The notes under the pieces are model-generated. The model was not told the origin of the DNA. It did no database searches and saw nothing but the letters and a program-made list of their open reading frames with translations. From positions 1-64,000 of the forward strand of contig CAZMXP010000017.1 of NCBI GenBank assembly GCA_964570285.1: a DNA stretch of 64,000 nt, given 5' to 3'. The DNA comes from CAZMXP01 sp964570285. GTDB lineage: Bacteria; Planctomycetota; PLA2. Numbering within the stretch: position 1 is the first letter of the stretch; the number at the start of each line of letters is the position of its first letter. Position numbers and translations under genes: made by a program. Positions 1 to 9,155 of this stretch are shown here, piece after piece.

Positions 1-297
1 TTCATCACCCTCGCCGGCTTCCACGCGCTGAACCACTCGATGTTCGAGCTCGCGCGGGAATACGAGAAGGAGGGCATGTCCGCCTACGTCCGCCTGCAGG
101 AGCGCGAGTTCGGCAGCGAGGGCCACGGCTACACGGCGACCAAGCACCAGCGCGAGGTCGGCACGGGCTACTTCGACACCGTCACGCAGATCATCAGCGG
201 CGGCGCCGCCTCGACCGGCGCGCTCCACGGCTCGACCGAGGAGGAGCAGTTCGAGGGCGGCCCGAAGGGCAAGAAGAAGAATCGCATGGCGTCCTGA
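1..297 (+). CDS. aceA: Isocitrate lyase, C-terminal part (5' end outside window)
   Basis: The open frame runs in from base 1, so the start lies upstream of the window. It encodes about 98 residues that match the C-terminal end of isocitrate lyase: the block around HALNHSMFELA, then GYTATKHQREVGTGYFD, and a GSTEEEQF tail, all typical of the family. Isocitrate lyase splits isocitrate into glyoxylate and succinate in the glyoxylate shunt; the catalytic parts are not visible here. It has an unusual lysine-rich end after GSTEEEQF. The TGA stop is the first part of a TGACCCC repeat-like element, and a strong hairpin follows. Confidence 0.9.
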   Translation, partial: FITLAGFHALNHSMFELAREYEKEGMSAYVRLQEREFGSEGHGYTATKHQREVGTGYFDTVTQIISGGAASTGALHGSTEEEQFEGGPKGKKKNRMAS

Positions 298-332
298 CCC
301 CTACGAAAAGGTCAGACGTCTTTTCCTCCGGG

Positions 333-361
333 GCGCGGGTGGGCCTTGGGCCCACCCGCGC
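333..361. terminator. 13-bp perfect hairpin between convergent genes
   Basis: The arms GCGCGGGTGGGCC (333-345) and GGCCCACCCGCGC (349-361) pair perfectly around a 3-nt loop TTG. It sits between the end of the isocitrate lyase gene and the end of the kinase gene on the other strand, so it could stop transcription from both sides. There is no clear T-run, so whether it is an intrinsic terminator is inference. Confidence 0.55.
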
Positions 362-416
362 ATTAGGGCCTGCCTGAAAACGCCACCCGGGGCCGCGCGG
401 GAGCGGCGGGCGAGGA

Positions 417-2558
417 TCACTTCAGCCGGTTCAGGAGTTCCCGGAAGCGGGGGTGGTCGCGAAGCGCCTTCAGGTCGGAATCGTGCTCGAACCAGGCGCG
501 CTGGCGGAAGCCGTGGTTGACCGCGCGGTTCAGGCAGTCGATCGCGTCCTCGACGCGCCCCTGCAGCGCGTAGACGCAGGCGACGTTGTAGAGCGTCGTC
601 GGCTCCTCCGAGTCGATCGAGAGCGCGCGCGTCGCCCAGTCGAGGCTCTGGGCCCGCTCGCCGAGCTGGCAGAGCGCATTCGCGCCGAGGTAGAGGGCGC
701 GCGCGTCGTCGGGGTGGAGCTGCAGGTGCTTCGCGGCGATCTCGAGCCCCTGCTGGAAGGCACCCTTCGCCTCGGCCTTGCGGTCGAGCCCGCTCAGGAT
801 CACGGCCATCAGCAGCGGGGCCTGATAGTCCTCGGGCCTGAGCTGCCGCGCCTTCGCGTAGCACTCGACCGCCCGCTCGTGCTGCCCCTGAGTGAAGAAG
901 GCGCGCGCGTAGAAGTAGTAGGCCTCGAAACAGGTGGAGTCGAGCCGGATCGCCGTCTCGAACTCGTTCGCCGCCTCCTCGAACCGCCCGCGCAGCGACA
1001 CCGCGAGGCCGCGAGCCACGTGCGACTCCGCGAGGTCGGGGTCGAGCTCGAGCGCCTTCCGGCTCGCCGCGTCCGCCTCCTTCAGGTTCTCCTCGGTGGA
1101 GTCCCAGTACGCGTAGAGCAGCGAGCAGCAGTCCGCGAGGCCCGCGAACGAGCGCGCGTAGGAGGGGTCGAGCGCGATCGCCCGCGCGAACATGTCGCGC
1201 GCGTAGGCGAACCCCTTCCGCCGGAGCTGGTGGAAGAACTGGCGCCCGCGCAGGTAGTAGTCGTAGGCCTGCACGTCCTGCGTCGGCTTCTTCTCGATCG
1301 CCTTCTTCTCCTCCTCGGTCAGCACGACGCGGAGCGTGCGCGCGATCGACTGGGCGATCTCGTCCTGGATCGCGAAGATGTCCTCGATCTCGCGGTCGAA
1401 CCTCTGCGCCCACATCGTGCCGCCGGTCCGCGTCTCGACGAGCTGCACCGTGATGCGGACGCGGTTCCCGCCGCGGCGCACGGTCCCCTCGAGGACGTAG
1501 CGCGCGTCGAGCTGCTGCGCGATCATCGACGCGGTCACGGGCTTGTCGCGGTACTGCAGCATCGTGGAGCGCGGGAAGATCTTCAGCTCCTTGATGCTCG
1601 AAAGATCGGTGATGATGTCCTCGGTGATGCCGTCGCGGAAGTACTCGTCCTCCGCGTTCCGGCTCAGGTTCTCGAAGAAGAGCACCGCCACCGACCTCGG
1701 CACCTTCTTCCGCGGCTGCTCCGCCTGGCGGAAGGCCTCGCGCAACTCCCGCACCGACGGGAAGCGGAGCGCGGGCGACTTCGCGAGGCAGCGCTCGATG
1801 TTCGCCTCCCACTGCGGGGAGACCTGGGGCGCCGTCTCGTGCAGCGGCACCGGGGGCCTGTTCAGGATCGCGTGCATCATGTCGATCGCGTTCTCGCCCG
1901 GGAAGGGATAGCGGCCCGACAGGCACTCGTAGAGCAGCACGCCGAAGGAGAAGATGTCGCCCCTCGCGTCCGTCGTCTCCCCCTTGATCTGCTCCGGAGG
2001 CATGTAGGGCACCGTGCCCCCGGTGCTCCACTGCGTCCGCGAGCGCGTCATGAACGCCTCGGGCGGCTCCTCCGGCGCCCGCTCCCGCCCCGAGACGACG
2101 GCGAGGCCGAAGTCGAGGATCTTCGCCTGCCCCCGCGCGTTCACCATGATGTTGGCGGGCTTCAGGTCGCGGTGGAAGACTCCGGCGCCGTGCGCCTCCT
2201 CGAGGCCGTCGGCGATCTGCCTCGCCAGGTCGAGCATCTTGTTCGCGGGCAAGGGGCCCCGGGCGAGCATGTCCCTCAGGCTCTCGCCCTCGACGAGTTC
2301 CATCGCGATGAACGGCACCCCCTCCGCCTCGCCGACCTCGTAGACCGTCGCGATGTTGGGGTGGTTCAGCCGCGACGCGACCTGCGCCTCCTTGAGCAGC
2401 CGCCGCTTCGCCGCCGCGTCGGCGACGAGCCCCGCGGGCAGGAACTTCAGCGCGACCTCGCGCCCGAGCTTCTGGTCCTCGGCGCGGTAGACCGCCCCCA
2501 TGCCCCCCTCGCCGAGCTTCGACGTGATCCTGTAGTGGGAGACCTGCGTGCCGATCAC
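417..2558 (-). CDS. Ser/Thr protein kinase with TolB-like and TPR domains (copy 1)
   Basis: A 713-residue cytosolic signalling kinase. Kinase domain at about 8-290: glycine loop GEGGMG, lysine K38 in VALKF, catalytic HRDLKPAN (129-136), DFG (149-151) and APE-type MPPEQ. A TolB-like/FlgO-like domain (about 300-430, from VAVLFFENL to the RVRITVQLVE region) and TPR repeats (about 460-700) follow, probably for binding partner proteins. No membrane segment is obvious. The start is GTG at 2558, chosen because it aligns with the ATG of copy 2 and overlaps that gene's TGA as GTGA, giving translational coupling. A much longer open frame upstream is only a shadow of copy 2. The substrate cannot be told from sequence. 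Confidence 0.9.
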   Translation of the reverse strand: MIGTQVSHYRITSKLGEGGMGAVYRAEDQKLGREVALKFLPAGLVADAAAKRRLLKEAQVASRLNHPNIATVYEVGEAEGVPFIAMELVEGESLRDMLARGPLPANKMLDLARQIADGLEEAHGAGVFHRDLKPANIMVNARGQAKILDFGLAVVSGRERAPEEPPEAFMTRSRTQWSTGGTVPYMPPEQIKGETTDARGDIFSFGVLLYECLSGRYPFPGENAIDMMHAILNRPPVPLHETAPQVSPQWEANIERCLAKSPALRFPSVRELREAFRQAEQPRKKVPRSVAVLFFENLSRNAEDEYFRDGITEDIITDLSSIKELKIFPRSTMLQYRDKPVTASMIAQQLDARYVLEGTVRRGGNRVRITVQLVETRTGGTMWAQRFDREIEDIFAIQDEIAQSIARTLRVVLTEEEKKAIEKKPTQDVQAYDYYLRGRQFFHQLRRKGFAYARDMFARAIALDPSYARSFAGLADCCSLLYAYWDSTEENLKEADAASRKALELDPDLAESHVARGLAVSLRGRFEEAANEFETAIRLDSTCFEAYYFYARAFFTQGQHERAVECYAKARQLRPEDYQAPLLMAVILSGLDRKAEAKGAFQQGLEIAAKHLQLHPDDARALYLGANALCQLGERAQSLDWATRALSIDSEEPTTLYNVACVYALQGRVEDAIDCLNRAVNHGFRQRAWFEHDSDLKALRDHPRFRELLNRLK

Positions 2559-4696
2559 TTCAGCCGCTCCAGCAGCGCGCGGAACCTCGGGTGGTCGCGC
2601 AGCGCATCCAGCGAGGAGTCGTTGTCGAACCAGGCCCGGTCCGTGAACCCCTGCTCGACCGCATGCTCCAGGCAGCCGATCGCGTCGTCGAAACGGGCGA
2701 GCTGCGTGTAGGTGCATCCGACGTTGTAGAGCGTGATCGGCTCGTCCCTGTCGATGCTGAGGGCGCGCTCGCACCACTCGACGGCGCGCGCCCTCTCTCC
2801 CAGCAGGCAGAGGGCTCCCGATCCGAGGCAGTAGGCCCGCGCGTCGTCCGGGTGGAGTTGCAGGTGCTTCTCGACGGTGGCGGCGGCCCGGCGCGCGGTG
2901 GCCAACGCCTCCGTCCTGCGACCGAGGCTGTCGTAGATGATGCTGAGAAAGGTGGGGGACTGGTAGTCCTCCGGACGCAGGTCGGATGCCTGCTCGAAGA
3001 GCGCCGCGGCCTTGTCGAGCTTGCCCACGGTGAGGCAGGCGCGCGCGTAGAAGTAGTAGGCCTCGAAGCAGTGGGCGTCGAGGCGCAGCGCCGTCTTGAA
3101 CTCCGCCTCCCCCTCGTCGAACCTCTTGTTCAGCGAGAGCGCCACCGCGCGGGCGACGTGCGCTTCCGCGAGTTCGGGCGCGAGCTGGAGTGCCTTGCGG
3201 CTCGCCGCGTCCGCCTCCTTCAGGTTCTCGTCGGTCGCGTCCCAGTAGCCGTAGAGCAGCGAGCAGCAGTCCGCGAGCCCCGCATACGCCTTCGCGTAGG
3301 AGGGGTCGAGGGCGATCGCCCGCGCGAACATGTCCCGCGCGAAGCCGAACCCCTTCCGCCGCATCTGGTGGAAGAACTGCCGCCCGCGCAGGTAGTAGTC
3401 GTACGCCTGCACGTCCTGCGTCGGCCGCTGCTCGATCGCCTTCTTCTCCTTCTCGGTCAGCATCACGCGCAGCGTGCGCGCGATCGACTTCGCGATCTCG
3501 TCCTGGATCGCGAAGACGTCCTCGATGCCGCGGTCGAACCGCTCCGCCCAGATCGACCGCCCGCTCCGCGTCTCGACGAGCTGCGCCGTGATCCGGAGCC
3601 GGTTGCCGCCGCGCCGCACCGTCCCCTCGAGCACGTAGCGCGCGTTGAGCTGCTGCGCGATCATCGACGTGGAGACGGCCTTGTCGCGGTAGGCGAGCAT
3701 CGTCGAGCGGGGGAAGATGACCAGCTCCCGGATGTTGCTCAGCTCGGTGATGACGTCCTCGGTGATGCCGTCGCGGAAGTACTCGTCCTCCTTGTTCCCG
3801 CTCACGTTCTCGAAGAAGAGCACCGCCACGGACTTCTCCGCCTTCTTCTGCGGCTGCTCCGCGTGGCGGAAGGCCTCGCGCAGCTCGCGCACGGTCTGGA
3901 AGCGGCGGTTCGGCTCCTTCGCGAGACAGCGCTCGATCGACGTCTCCCACTGCGGCGAGACGTCCGGCACCGCGTCGCGCAGCGGCTCCGGCGGCTTGTT
4001 CAGGATCGCGTGCATGACGTCGATCGCGGTCTTCCCGGGGAAGGGGTACCGCCCCGACAACGCCTCATAGAGCAGCACGCCGAAGGAGAAGATGTCGCCG
4101 CGCGCGTCCGTCGTCTCCCCCTGGAGCTGCTCCGGCGGCATGTAGGGCACGGTCCCGCCGGTGCTCCACTGCGCGTGCGACCGCGTCATGAAGACCTCCG
4201 GCGTCTCGTCGGGGGCGCGCTCGCGCCCGGTGATCATCGCGAGCCCGAAGTCGAGGATCTTCGCCTGGCCGCGCTGCGTCACCATCACGTTGGCGGGTTT
4301 CAGGTCCCGATGGAGCACTCCCGCCGCGTGCGCCTCCTCGAGGCCGTCCGCGATCTGCCGTGCGATGTCGAGCAGCTTGTTGGCCGGCAGCGGCCCGCGC
4401 TCGAGGATCTCCCGGAGGCTCTCCCCCTCGACGAGCTCCATCGCGATGAACTCGGTCCCCTCGCCCTCCCCCACCTCGTAGATGCTCGCGATGTTGGCGT
4501 GGTTGAGCCGCGCCGCCACCCGCGCCTCCGTCAGAAGCCGCTTGCGCGCGTACGGGTCGGCCGCGAGCGCCACCGGAAGGAACTTCAGCGCGACCGGCCG
4601 CTGGAGCTTCAGGTCCTCCGCGCGGAAGACCGCCCCCATCCCGCCCTCTCCGAGCTTCGCGGTGATCCGGTAGTGCGATACCTGCGTCCCGATCAT
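2555..4696 (-). CDS. Ser/Thr protein kinase with TolB-like and TPR domains (copy 2)
   Basis: First gene of the kinase pair and, like copy 1, 713 residues long. Domain order is the same: kinase (GEGGMGAVFRAED, VALKFLP, HRDLKPANVMV, DFG), TolB-like domain, then TPRs ending with ALLERLK. The two proteins look about two-thirds identical throughout, so this is a tandem duplication, not chance neighbours. ATG at 4696 is preferred over an earlier in-frame ATG (4774) because the family begins IGTQVSHYRIT. A weak GGGAG lies upstream. Duplicated kinases with divergent TPR tails may pair or answer different inputs; that is inference. Confidence 0.9.
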   Translation of the reverse strand: MIGTQVSHYRITAKLGEGGMGAVFRAEDLKLQRPVALKFLPVALAADPYARKRLLTEARVAARLNHANIASIYEVGEGEGTEFIAMELVEGESLREILERGPLPANKLLDIARQIADGLEEAHAAGVLHRDLKPANVMVTQRGQAKILDFGLAMITGRERAPDETPEVFMTRSHAQWSTGGTVPYMPPEQLQGETTDARGDIFSFGVLLYEALSGRYPFPGKTAIDVMHAILNKPPEPLRDAVPDVSPQWETSIERCLAKEPNRRFQTVRELREAFRHAEQPQKKAEKSVAVLFFENVSGNKEDEYFRDGITEDVITELSNIRELVIFPRSTMLAYRDKAVSTSMIAQQLNARYVLEGTVRRGGNRLRITAQLVETRSGRSIWAERFDRGIEDVFAIQDEIAKSIARTLRVMLTEKEKKAIEQRPTQDVQAYDYYLRGRQFFHQMRRKGFGFARDMFARAIALDPSYAKAYAGLADCCSLLYGYWDATDENLKEADAASRKALQLAPELAEAHVARAVALSLNKRFDEGEAEFKTALRLDAHCFEAYYFYARACLTVGKLDKAAALFEQASDLRPEDYQSPTFLSIIYDSLGRRTEALATARRAAATVEKHLQLHPDDARAYCLGSGALCLLGERARAVEWCERALSIDRDEPITLYNVGCTYTQLARFDDAIGCLEHAVEQGFTDRAWFDNDSSLDALRDHPRFRALLERLK

Positions 4697-4746
4697 GAAC
4701 TGTCCGTACCGCTCCCGACGAGCCACCTCCGGATCAACGCCTGCAC

Positions 4747-4778
4747 GCCTGCCGCGTCCGCGCGGGCAGGCCACATCC
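4747..4778 (-). promoter_or_regulatory. Leader hairpin and possible -10 of the kinase operon
   Basis: Read on the minus strand, a TAGGAT box (about 4773-4778) lies just upstream of a strong hairpin (4747-4771, arms GCCTGCC/GGCAGGC with extra GCG/CGC pairing), which in turn precedes the kinase ATG at 4696. This would give a leader of roughly 70 nt. No good -35 box was seen. Confidence 0.3.
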
Positions 4779-4902
4779 TAGGGGAAATGGGCGAGGCGGG
4801 AAAGCCGGTTCCGCCGCCCCAACGGCGCTCCGCCCGGGAAATCCTGCGAAAGGGGGGGGCCCGGGGGGGGGAGCGCGGCCATCGCTCCCGGCCGGTATCC
4901 AC

Positions 4903-4932
4903 TTGATTCGGGATCCCGTGCAGGCCTAGAGT
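4903..4932 (+). promoter_or_regulatory. Sigma70-like promoter of the cytochrome c gene
   Basis: TTGATT (4903-4908), an 18-nt spacer, and TAGAGT (4927-4932) lie 35 nt before the ATG at 4968. The leader contains a small GTTGGC/GCCGAC stem and a GGAGG ribosome site. Upstream, the 4697-4902 gap holds the kinase leader and a G8-CCC-G9 tract at 4852-4871, and nothing else I recognise. Confidence 0.45.
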
Positions 4933-4967
4933 GGGGTTGGCGTCAAGCCGACGCGAAGGAGGGTTCG

Positions 4968-6617
4968 ATGCGCAAGACTCTCGTTTCCGGGCTGACCTTG
5001 GGAATCGCTGTGATCGGGGTCGCCCTGCTGTCGCCGCCCGCACCTGACATCGCCGGAGAGCAGGCGGAGAGTCTGTTCGCAGGTTGGGCGAAGGAATACG
5101 CCGGACTCGACATCTACCGCCGCACACCCATTCGGATGGTCTTTCTCAAGGGACTCTCCGAGCGCTTCACGCGCGGGGAGGGGACCGTCGAGATCGATTT
5201 CGGGTCGGGGCGGATCGAGATCGCCACGCAACACCTCGCTCCGCCTCCCCTGGGGTCGCGCTACGAAGTCTGGCTCGTCGACGGTCGCGACGCTCCCGGT
5301 CGCGGCGCCGCGATCGATCCCGGAGCGAACGGCGACCGGATCCTGCGGCTCGGCGACCTGTCGCCCGACGGGCGCCTGACCGCGCGCGTCGATGTCGCCG
5401 AACTCGACGGGAGGATGGTCGACTGGGCCGCCGTGATGCGCGTCGGCGCGGACGCCGCGCCCGCACTCGCCATCGGCGGCATGCAGTCGATCGTCTTCAA
5501 GCTCAACCGGGAGGCGCGCCGACAGGCCGAGCGCCCGGGGATCGTGCTGATGGGACCCGGCGGCGTGCCGGGACCTCCCGCCGGCGGCGGCGGGGGCAAG
5601 GACCTGCAGGCGAGGATCGCCCGCGGCAGGGATCTCTTCCTGAACGGGACCTTCGCCGGGAACGGGAGAACCTGCGCGACCTGCCACCGCGAGGAGAACG
5701 ACTTCCTGATCGACAGCGACTTCATCGCGACGCTGCCCGCCTCCGATCCGCTCTTCCTCGCCGAGCTGACGCCGGCGGAGCAGGCGGCGCGGGGCCTCGA
5801 CCTGCCGGCCTTCGACCCGGCCGACCCGAAGCGCCCCGCCTTCGAGGATCCGACGCTGATGCGGAGCAGGGGCCTCATCCTCGAGAACATCAACGGCTTC
5901 GAGACGGGTCTCGACGGCCAGCTCGTGCAGGATCCCGTCTTCCGCTCCTCCCCGACGCTCTTCAACATGGAGTTCACGTCGCCCTTCGGCCTCAGCGGCG
6001 GCTTCGCCGACCTGAGGAGCTTCACGATCGGGGCGGTCATCCAGCACTTCACGAGGTCGCTCGCACGCGTGCCGGGGACGGACTTCGTGCTGCCGACGAC
6101 CGCGCAGCTCGACGACATCGAGGCCTTCCTCCTCTCGCTCCGCTCCCCCGCCGACGGCAACTTCGCGATCTCGGGGGCGCGGAGCATCCTCAGCACGAAG
6201 GCCGACCGGAAGGCGACGGACACCTCGCGGCCCGAGGTGCGGGGCCGCGATCGCTTCTTCGCCGTGGGTTGCGGCTCGTGCCACGGCGGGACCGTCCTCG
6301 CCGGCGGAAACCGGAACACCAACATCGAAGGCCTGCCCGCCAACGCGACGCTGCCCACGATCGACCGCGGGGACGGCGCCGGCCAGTTCCAGACGCCTCA
6401 GCTCTTCGCGCTGCGCAAGCCCGCCTTCTTCCACAACAACCCGATCGGCAACGCGACGACGCCGCTTCCGGGTCGCACGCTGCAGTTCACGAACCTGAGG
6501 CGCGCGGTGGAGTTCTACGAGAGCGACACCTTCGCCGCGGTTCACGCGCGGCTGATCATGACCGACCAGGACAAGGACGACATCACGGCCTTCCTCGTGG
6601 CGATCAGCGCGAGATAG
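4968..6617 (+). CDS. Dihaem cytochrome c (peroxidase-like) with N-terminal beta domain
   Basis: A 549-residue exported protein. An N-terminal hydrophobic signal (about 1-25) is followed by a beta-rich domain (about 65-185, containing YEVWLVDGRD) that resembles the outer part of RskA-type anti-sigma factors or similar sandwich domains, then a glycine linker and a cytochrome region. Two haem c motifs are visible, CATCH (236-240) and CGSCH (435-439), with the ordering seen in the dihaem peroxidase/MauG group. It should act in the periplasm in electron transfer or oxidation; the substrate is unknown. The ATG has a good GGAGG site. The next gene begins right after the stop. Confidence 0.75.
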   Translation: MRKTLVSGLTLGIAVIGVALLSPPAPDIAGEQAESLFAGWAKEYAGLDIYRRTPIRMVFLKGLSERFTRGEGTVEIDFGSGRIEIATQHLAPPPLGSRYEVWLVDGRDAPGRGAAIDPGANGDRILRLGDLSPDGRLTARVDVAELDGRMVDWAAVMRVGADAAPALAIGGMQSIVFKLNREARRQAERPGIVLMGPGGVPGPPAGGGGGKDLQARIARGRDLFLNGTFAGNGRTCATCHREENDFLIDSDFIATLPASDPLFLAELTPAEQAARGLDLPAFDPADPKRPAFEDPTLMRSRGLILENINGFETGLDGQLVQDPVFRSSPTLFNMEFTSPFGLSGGFADLRSFTIGAVIQHFTRSLARVPGTDFVLPTTAQLDDIEAFLLSLRSPADGNFAISGARSILSTKADRKATDTSRPEVRGRDRFFAVGCGSCHGGTVLAGGNRNTNIEGLPANATLPTIDRGDGAGQFQTPQLFALRKPAFFHNNPIGNATTPLPGRTLQFTNLRRAVEFYESDTFAAVHARLIMTDQDKDDITAFLVAISAR

Positions 6618-6660
6618 TTTGCGACCGGAGGCCCATTCCACGGGGAAGGGGCGGCGGCGC

Positions 6661-8463
6661 GTGCGGCCGCTCCTTCTCCTGTTCCTCTGGGTCTGGGCCC
6701 TCTGCATCTTCGTGACCCTCGACCTCTTCCTGAACGTCTCCGAATTCGACGCGATCCGTCCCAAGTCCGAGAGCTATCGCGCGCTCCGTCAGCGGGGCCA
6801 CGGCCTCGTCGGCGAGCCCTACCTCGATGGCTCCCCCGAGCCCCCCCCACGACCCGGGTCGAAGGGCGCCGCCGCCATCGAGGGTGTCGTACAGGGACCC
6901 GGCGGCCGGACGGTCTCCGGTGCGCGCGTCGCCGCGCGCGACGTCGAGACCTCCGCATGGATCGCGGCGGAGGCGGACGGCGAGGGGGAGTTCCTCCTCG
7001 CCGCCGAGCGCGGCCACGCCTACGACCTCGCGGCCACGGGCGCCGGGCACGGCATCGCCGTGATGCGTCATGTCGAGGCGCCGGCGCGCCTCACTCTCGT
7101 CCTCGGGAGTGCCGGCCGGATCGCGGGCCGGGTCCTCGACGCCGCGGGCGACGGAGTCGGCGGAGTGCTGCTCCGTCTCGAGAGAGGACGGGCGCCGGAA
7201 CCGGCCGAGGACTATCTGCTCGGGCCGGACTTCCGCGACCTCGACAGCGAGGAGTTCATCGAGCCTCTGGCTCTGCGGAGCGCGACCACCGGACCGGACG
7301 GCGCATTCGCGTTCCACGGCGTCGAGCTCGGCCATCACGACATCGTCGTGGAGGAGGGGCCCGTCCGGGTCGGAGGCCGGTCTCCGGTCCATGTGCCGGG
7401 GCCGATCGAGGTCTCCTGCGAAGTCCGCGTCGAACGGGCCGAACCGCTCACGGTCCGCGGGCGCGTGCTCGACGCGGAGACGGGGCGCCCGGTCGCCGGG
7501 GCCGAGGTCGCGTTCGCTGCGGCCGGAACCGCGAGAACGGACGCGCGCGGGGCATTCGAGATGGGGAGTGTCCCGCCAGGTCTCGTGCGGATCGAAGTCC
7601 GGACCGAGGGGCGGCCCCGCCTGCGGTGGGAGGACCGGATCGGGGAGCCGCCGCCCGCGCTCGAGCTGCATGCGCCGGCGGGGCGCAGCGTCTCAGGGCG
7701 CATGCTCGACCCGGGAGGCGAACCGGTGGTAGGCGCGCGCGTGCAGTGGTTGGGCACCGAAGGAGACCGGGCGGAGGCACGCGCGGACGGCGAGGGGAGA
7801 TTCCGCCTCGACGGCATCGCCGCCGATCACAATGGTCTCCTGCGCGCGACGGCGCACGGCTTCGCGGAGGGCGAAGTGCACGTCCCGATCGGGATCGAGG
7901 AGATCGACATCCCGCTCGCCGACGGGGCGCGGCTCGAGGGGCGCGTCGTCAAACGGGACGGATCACCGGGCGCCGGCGTCCTCGTCCTGCTCGTCCCCGG
8001 GCTGCTCGCTCCCTCGGCCGGTGCCACGGCGATGAACCTGCGCGACGTGCGCAGGACGCGCGCGGATTCGCATGGACGCTACGCCTTCGAGGACCTTTCG
8101 CCGGGGACGATCGCGGTCGTGGCCTGCCCGGACGACCTGTCGCTGGCCCCCGCCATCCTCGGGGCCGAGGCGCCCGGAAGCGCAACGGATCTGGTCCTGC
8201 GTCCCGCCCGCGCGCTGGAAGGCGACGTGGTCGATCCCCAGGGGCACCCGATCGCGGGTGCGCTCGTGCGAGTCGCCTCCAGGATCCGCCCAGGTCTCGC
8301 GGTCACCGACGCCGCGGGCCGATTCATCCTCGTCGGCCGGCCGGAACTCGACGAACGGGTGCTCGTCACCGCTCCCGGCCACGTGGCCGCCGTCGACCTG
8401 CTCCGTCCGCCCTACGAGTCGCCGCTCCGCTTCCGCCTCGCGCCCGCCCGTCCCGGGGGCTGA
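6661..8463 (+). CDS. Membrane-anchored protein of repeated carboxypeptidase-regulatory domains
   Basis: About 600 residues: one N-terminal membrane segment (RPLLLLFLWVWALCIFVTL) and then around six beta-sandwich units of the carboxypeptidase regulatory-like type, marked by repeats such as GRVLDAETGRPVAGAEV, SGRMLDPGGEPVVGARV and EGDVVDPQGHPIAGALV. Such proteins usually face the periplasm or cell surface and bind proteins or glycans. GTG at 6661 is preferred because GGGAAGGGG lies about 10 nt upstream; a TTG at 6619, directly after the cytochrome stop, is also possible. Probably co-transcribed with the cytochrome. Function unknown. Confidence 0.7.
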   Translation: MRPLLLLFLWVWALCIFVTLDLFLNVSEFDAIRPKSESYRALRQRGHGLVGEPYLDGSPEPPPRPGSKGAAAIEGVVQGPGGRTVSGARVAARDVETSAWIAAEADGEGEFLLAAERGHAYDLAATGAGHGIAVMRHVEAPARLTLVLGSAGRIAGRVLDAAGDGVGGVLLRLERGRAPEPAEDYLLGPDFRDLDSEEFIEPLALRSATTGPDGAFAFHGVELGHHDIVVEEGPVRVGGRSPVHVPGPIEVSCEVRVERAEPLTVRGRVLDAETGRPVAGAEVAFAAAGTARTDARGAFEMGSVPPGLVRIEVRTEGRPRLRWEDRIGEPPPALELHAPAGRSVSGRMLDPGGEPVVGARVQWLGTEGDRAEARADGEGRFRLDGIAADHNGLLRATAHGFAEGEVHVPIGIEEIDIPLADGARLEGRVVKRDGSPGAGVLVLLVPGLLAPSAGATAMNLRDVRRTRADSHGRYAFEDLSPGTIAVVACPDDLSLAPAILGAEAPGSATDLVLRPARALEGDVVDPQGHPIAGALVRVASRIRPGLAVTDAAGRFILVGRPELDERVLVTAPGHVAAVDLLRPPYESPLRFRLAPARPGG

Positions 8464-8474
8464 GGTCGCGCCCC

Positions 8475-9125
8475 CTACGCGAACATCCCCGGAAGCTCCG
8501 ACGCCGCGTCCACGAGATGCGCCGGCCCCTCCGCGAGCAGTTCGTCGCGGCGGTGCGAGCCCCACGTGACGCCGCAGGTCGCGGCGCCCGCGGCGCGGCC
8601 CATGCGCAGGTCGTAGGTCGTGTCGCCGACCATGACGGACTCGGCGGCGCCGAGGCCGGTCTCCTCGAAGATCGAATGCAACATCTCCGGGTGGGGCTTG
8701 CCGTTGCGCACGCAGCCGCCGCCGCGCAGCGCGGCGAAGAGTCCCGCGAGCGAGTGGCGCGCGAGGATCTCCTCGAGGCTCCTGCGGCTGCGGCTCGTCG
8801 CGACCGCGAGCGCGCACCCGGCGCCGCGCAGCGAACGCAGCGCCCCCTCGACGCCGTCGAAGAGCGGCGACCGGCCGACGGCGGCCTCGGCGAAGCGCGC
8901 GCGATAGGCGTCGCAGAGCGCCTCGACCTCCGCCGCCGGGCAGTCCGGCCCGACCAGGTTCCCGAGCACGACGTCGAGCGGCAGGCCGACCTGGTCGAGG
9001 ATCTCCTTCGCGCTCCGTTCCGGGCGCCCCACCGCCCGCAGCGCCGCGTTGGCCGATTCGACGATCGGCCAGCTCGTGTCGCAGAGCGTGCCGTCGAAGT
9101 CGAAGACGACGAGCCGGTATCGCAT
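8475..9125 (-). CDS. HAD-superfamily hydrolase, phosphoglycolate phosphatase-like
   Basis: 216 residues with all HAD motifs: FDFDGT nucleophile loop near the start (residues 8-13), the VATS motif II, the lysine in NGKPHPEML, and the acidic VGDTTYDLRMG loop. A helical cap between motifs I and II fits the phosphoglycolate phosphatase/beta-phosphoglucomutase branch. It should remove phosphate from a small metabolite in the cytosol; the substrate is not determinable. The ATG has no Shine-Dalgarno site but has TACGAT 8 nt upstream, arguing for a leaderless message. Confidence 0.85.
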   Translation of the reverse strand: MRYRLVVFDFDGTLCDTSWPIVESANAALRAVGRPERSAKEILDQVGLPLDVVLGNLVGPDCPAAEVEALCDAYRARFAEAAVGRSPLFDGVEGALRSLRGAGCALAVATSRSRRSLEEILARHSLAGLFAALRGGGCVRNGKPHPEMLHSIFEETGLGAAESVMVGDTTYDLRMGRAAGAATCGVTWGSHRRDELLAEGPAHLVDAASELPGMFA

Positions 9126-9155
9126 CCGGAACCATCGTAGCTACAATCCCCGGCG
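9126..9155. promoter_or_regulatory. Divergent pair of leaderless -10 promoters
   Basis: The 30-bp gap between two divergent start codons holds two TAnnnT boxes back to back: TACAAT (9142-9147) on the plus strand and TACGAT (reading minus, 9134-9139). Each is exactly 8 nt from its own ATG and neither gene has a ribosome site. A -10 box at this distance places the transcript start at the start codon. Confidence 0.55.

Noticed and set aside
2559..3950. A 1177-residue frame reading through from kinase copy 2 into copy 1
   Set aside because: The first part is arginine- and proline-rich antiframe translation of copy 2; the kinase starts at the coupled GTG at 2558.
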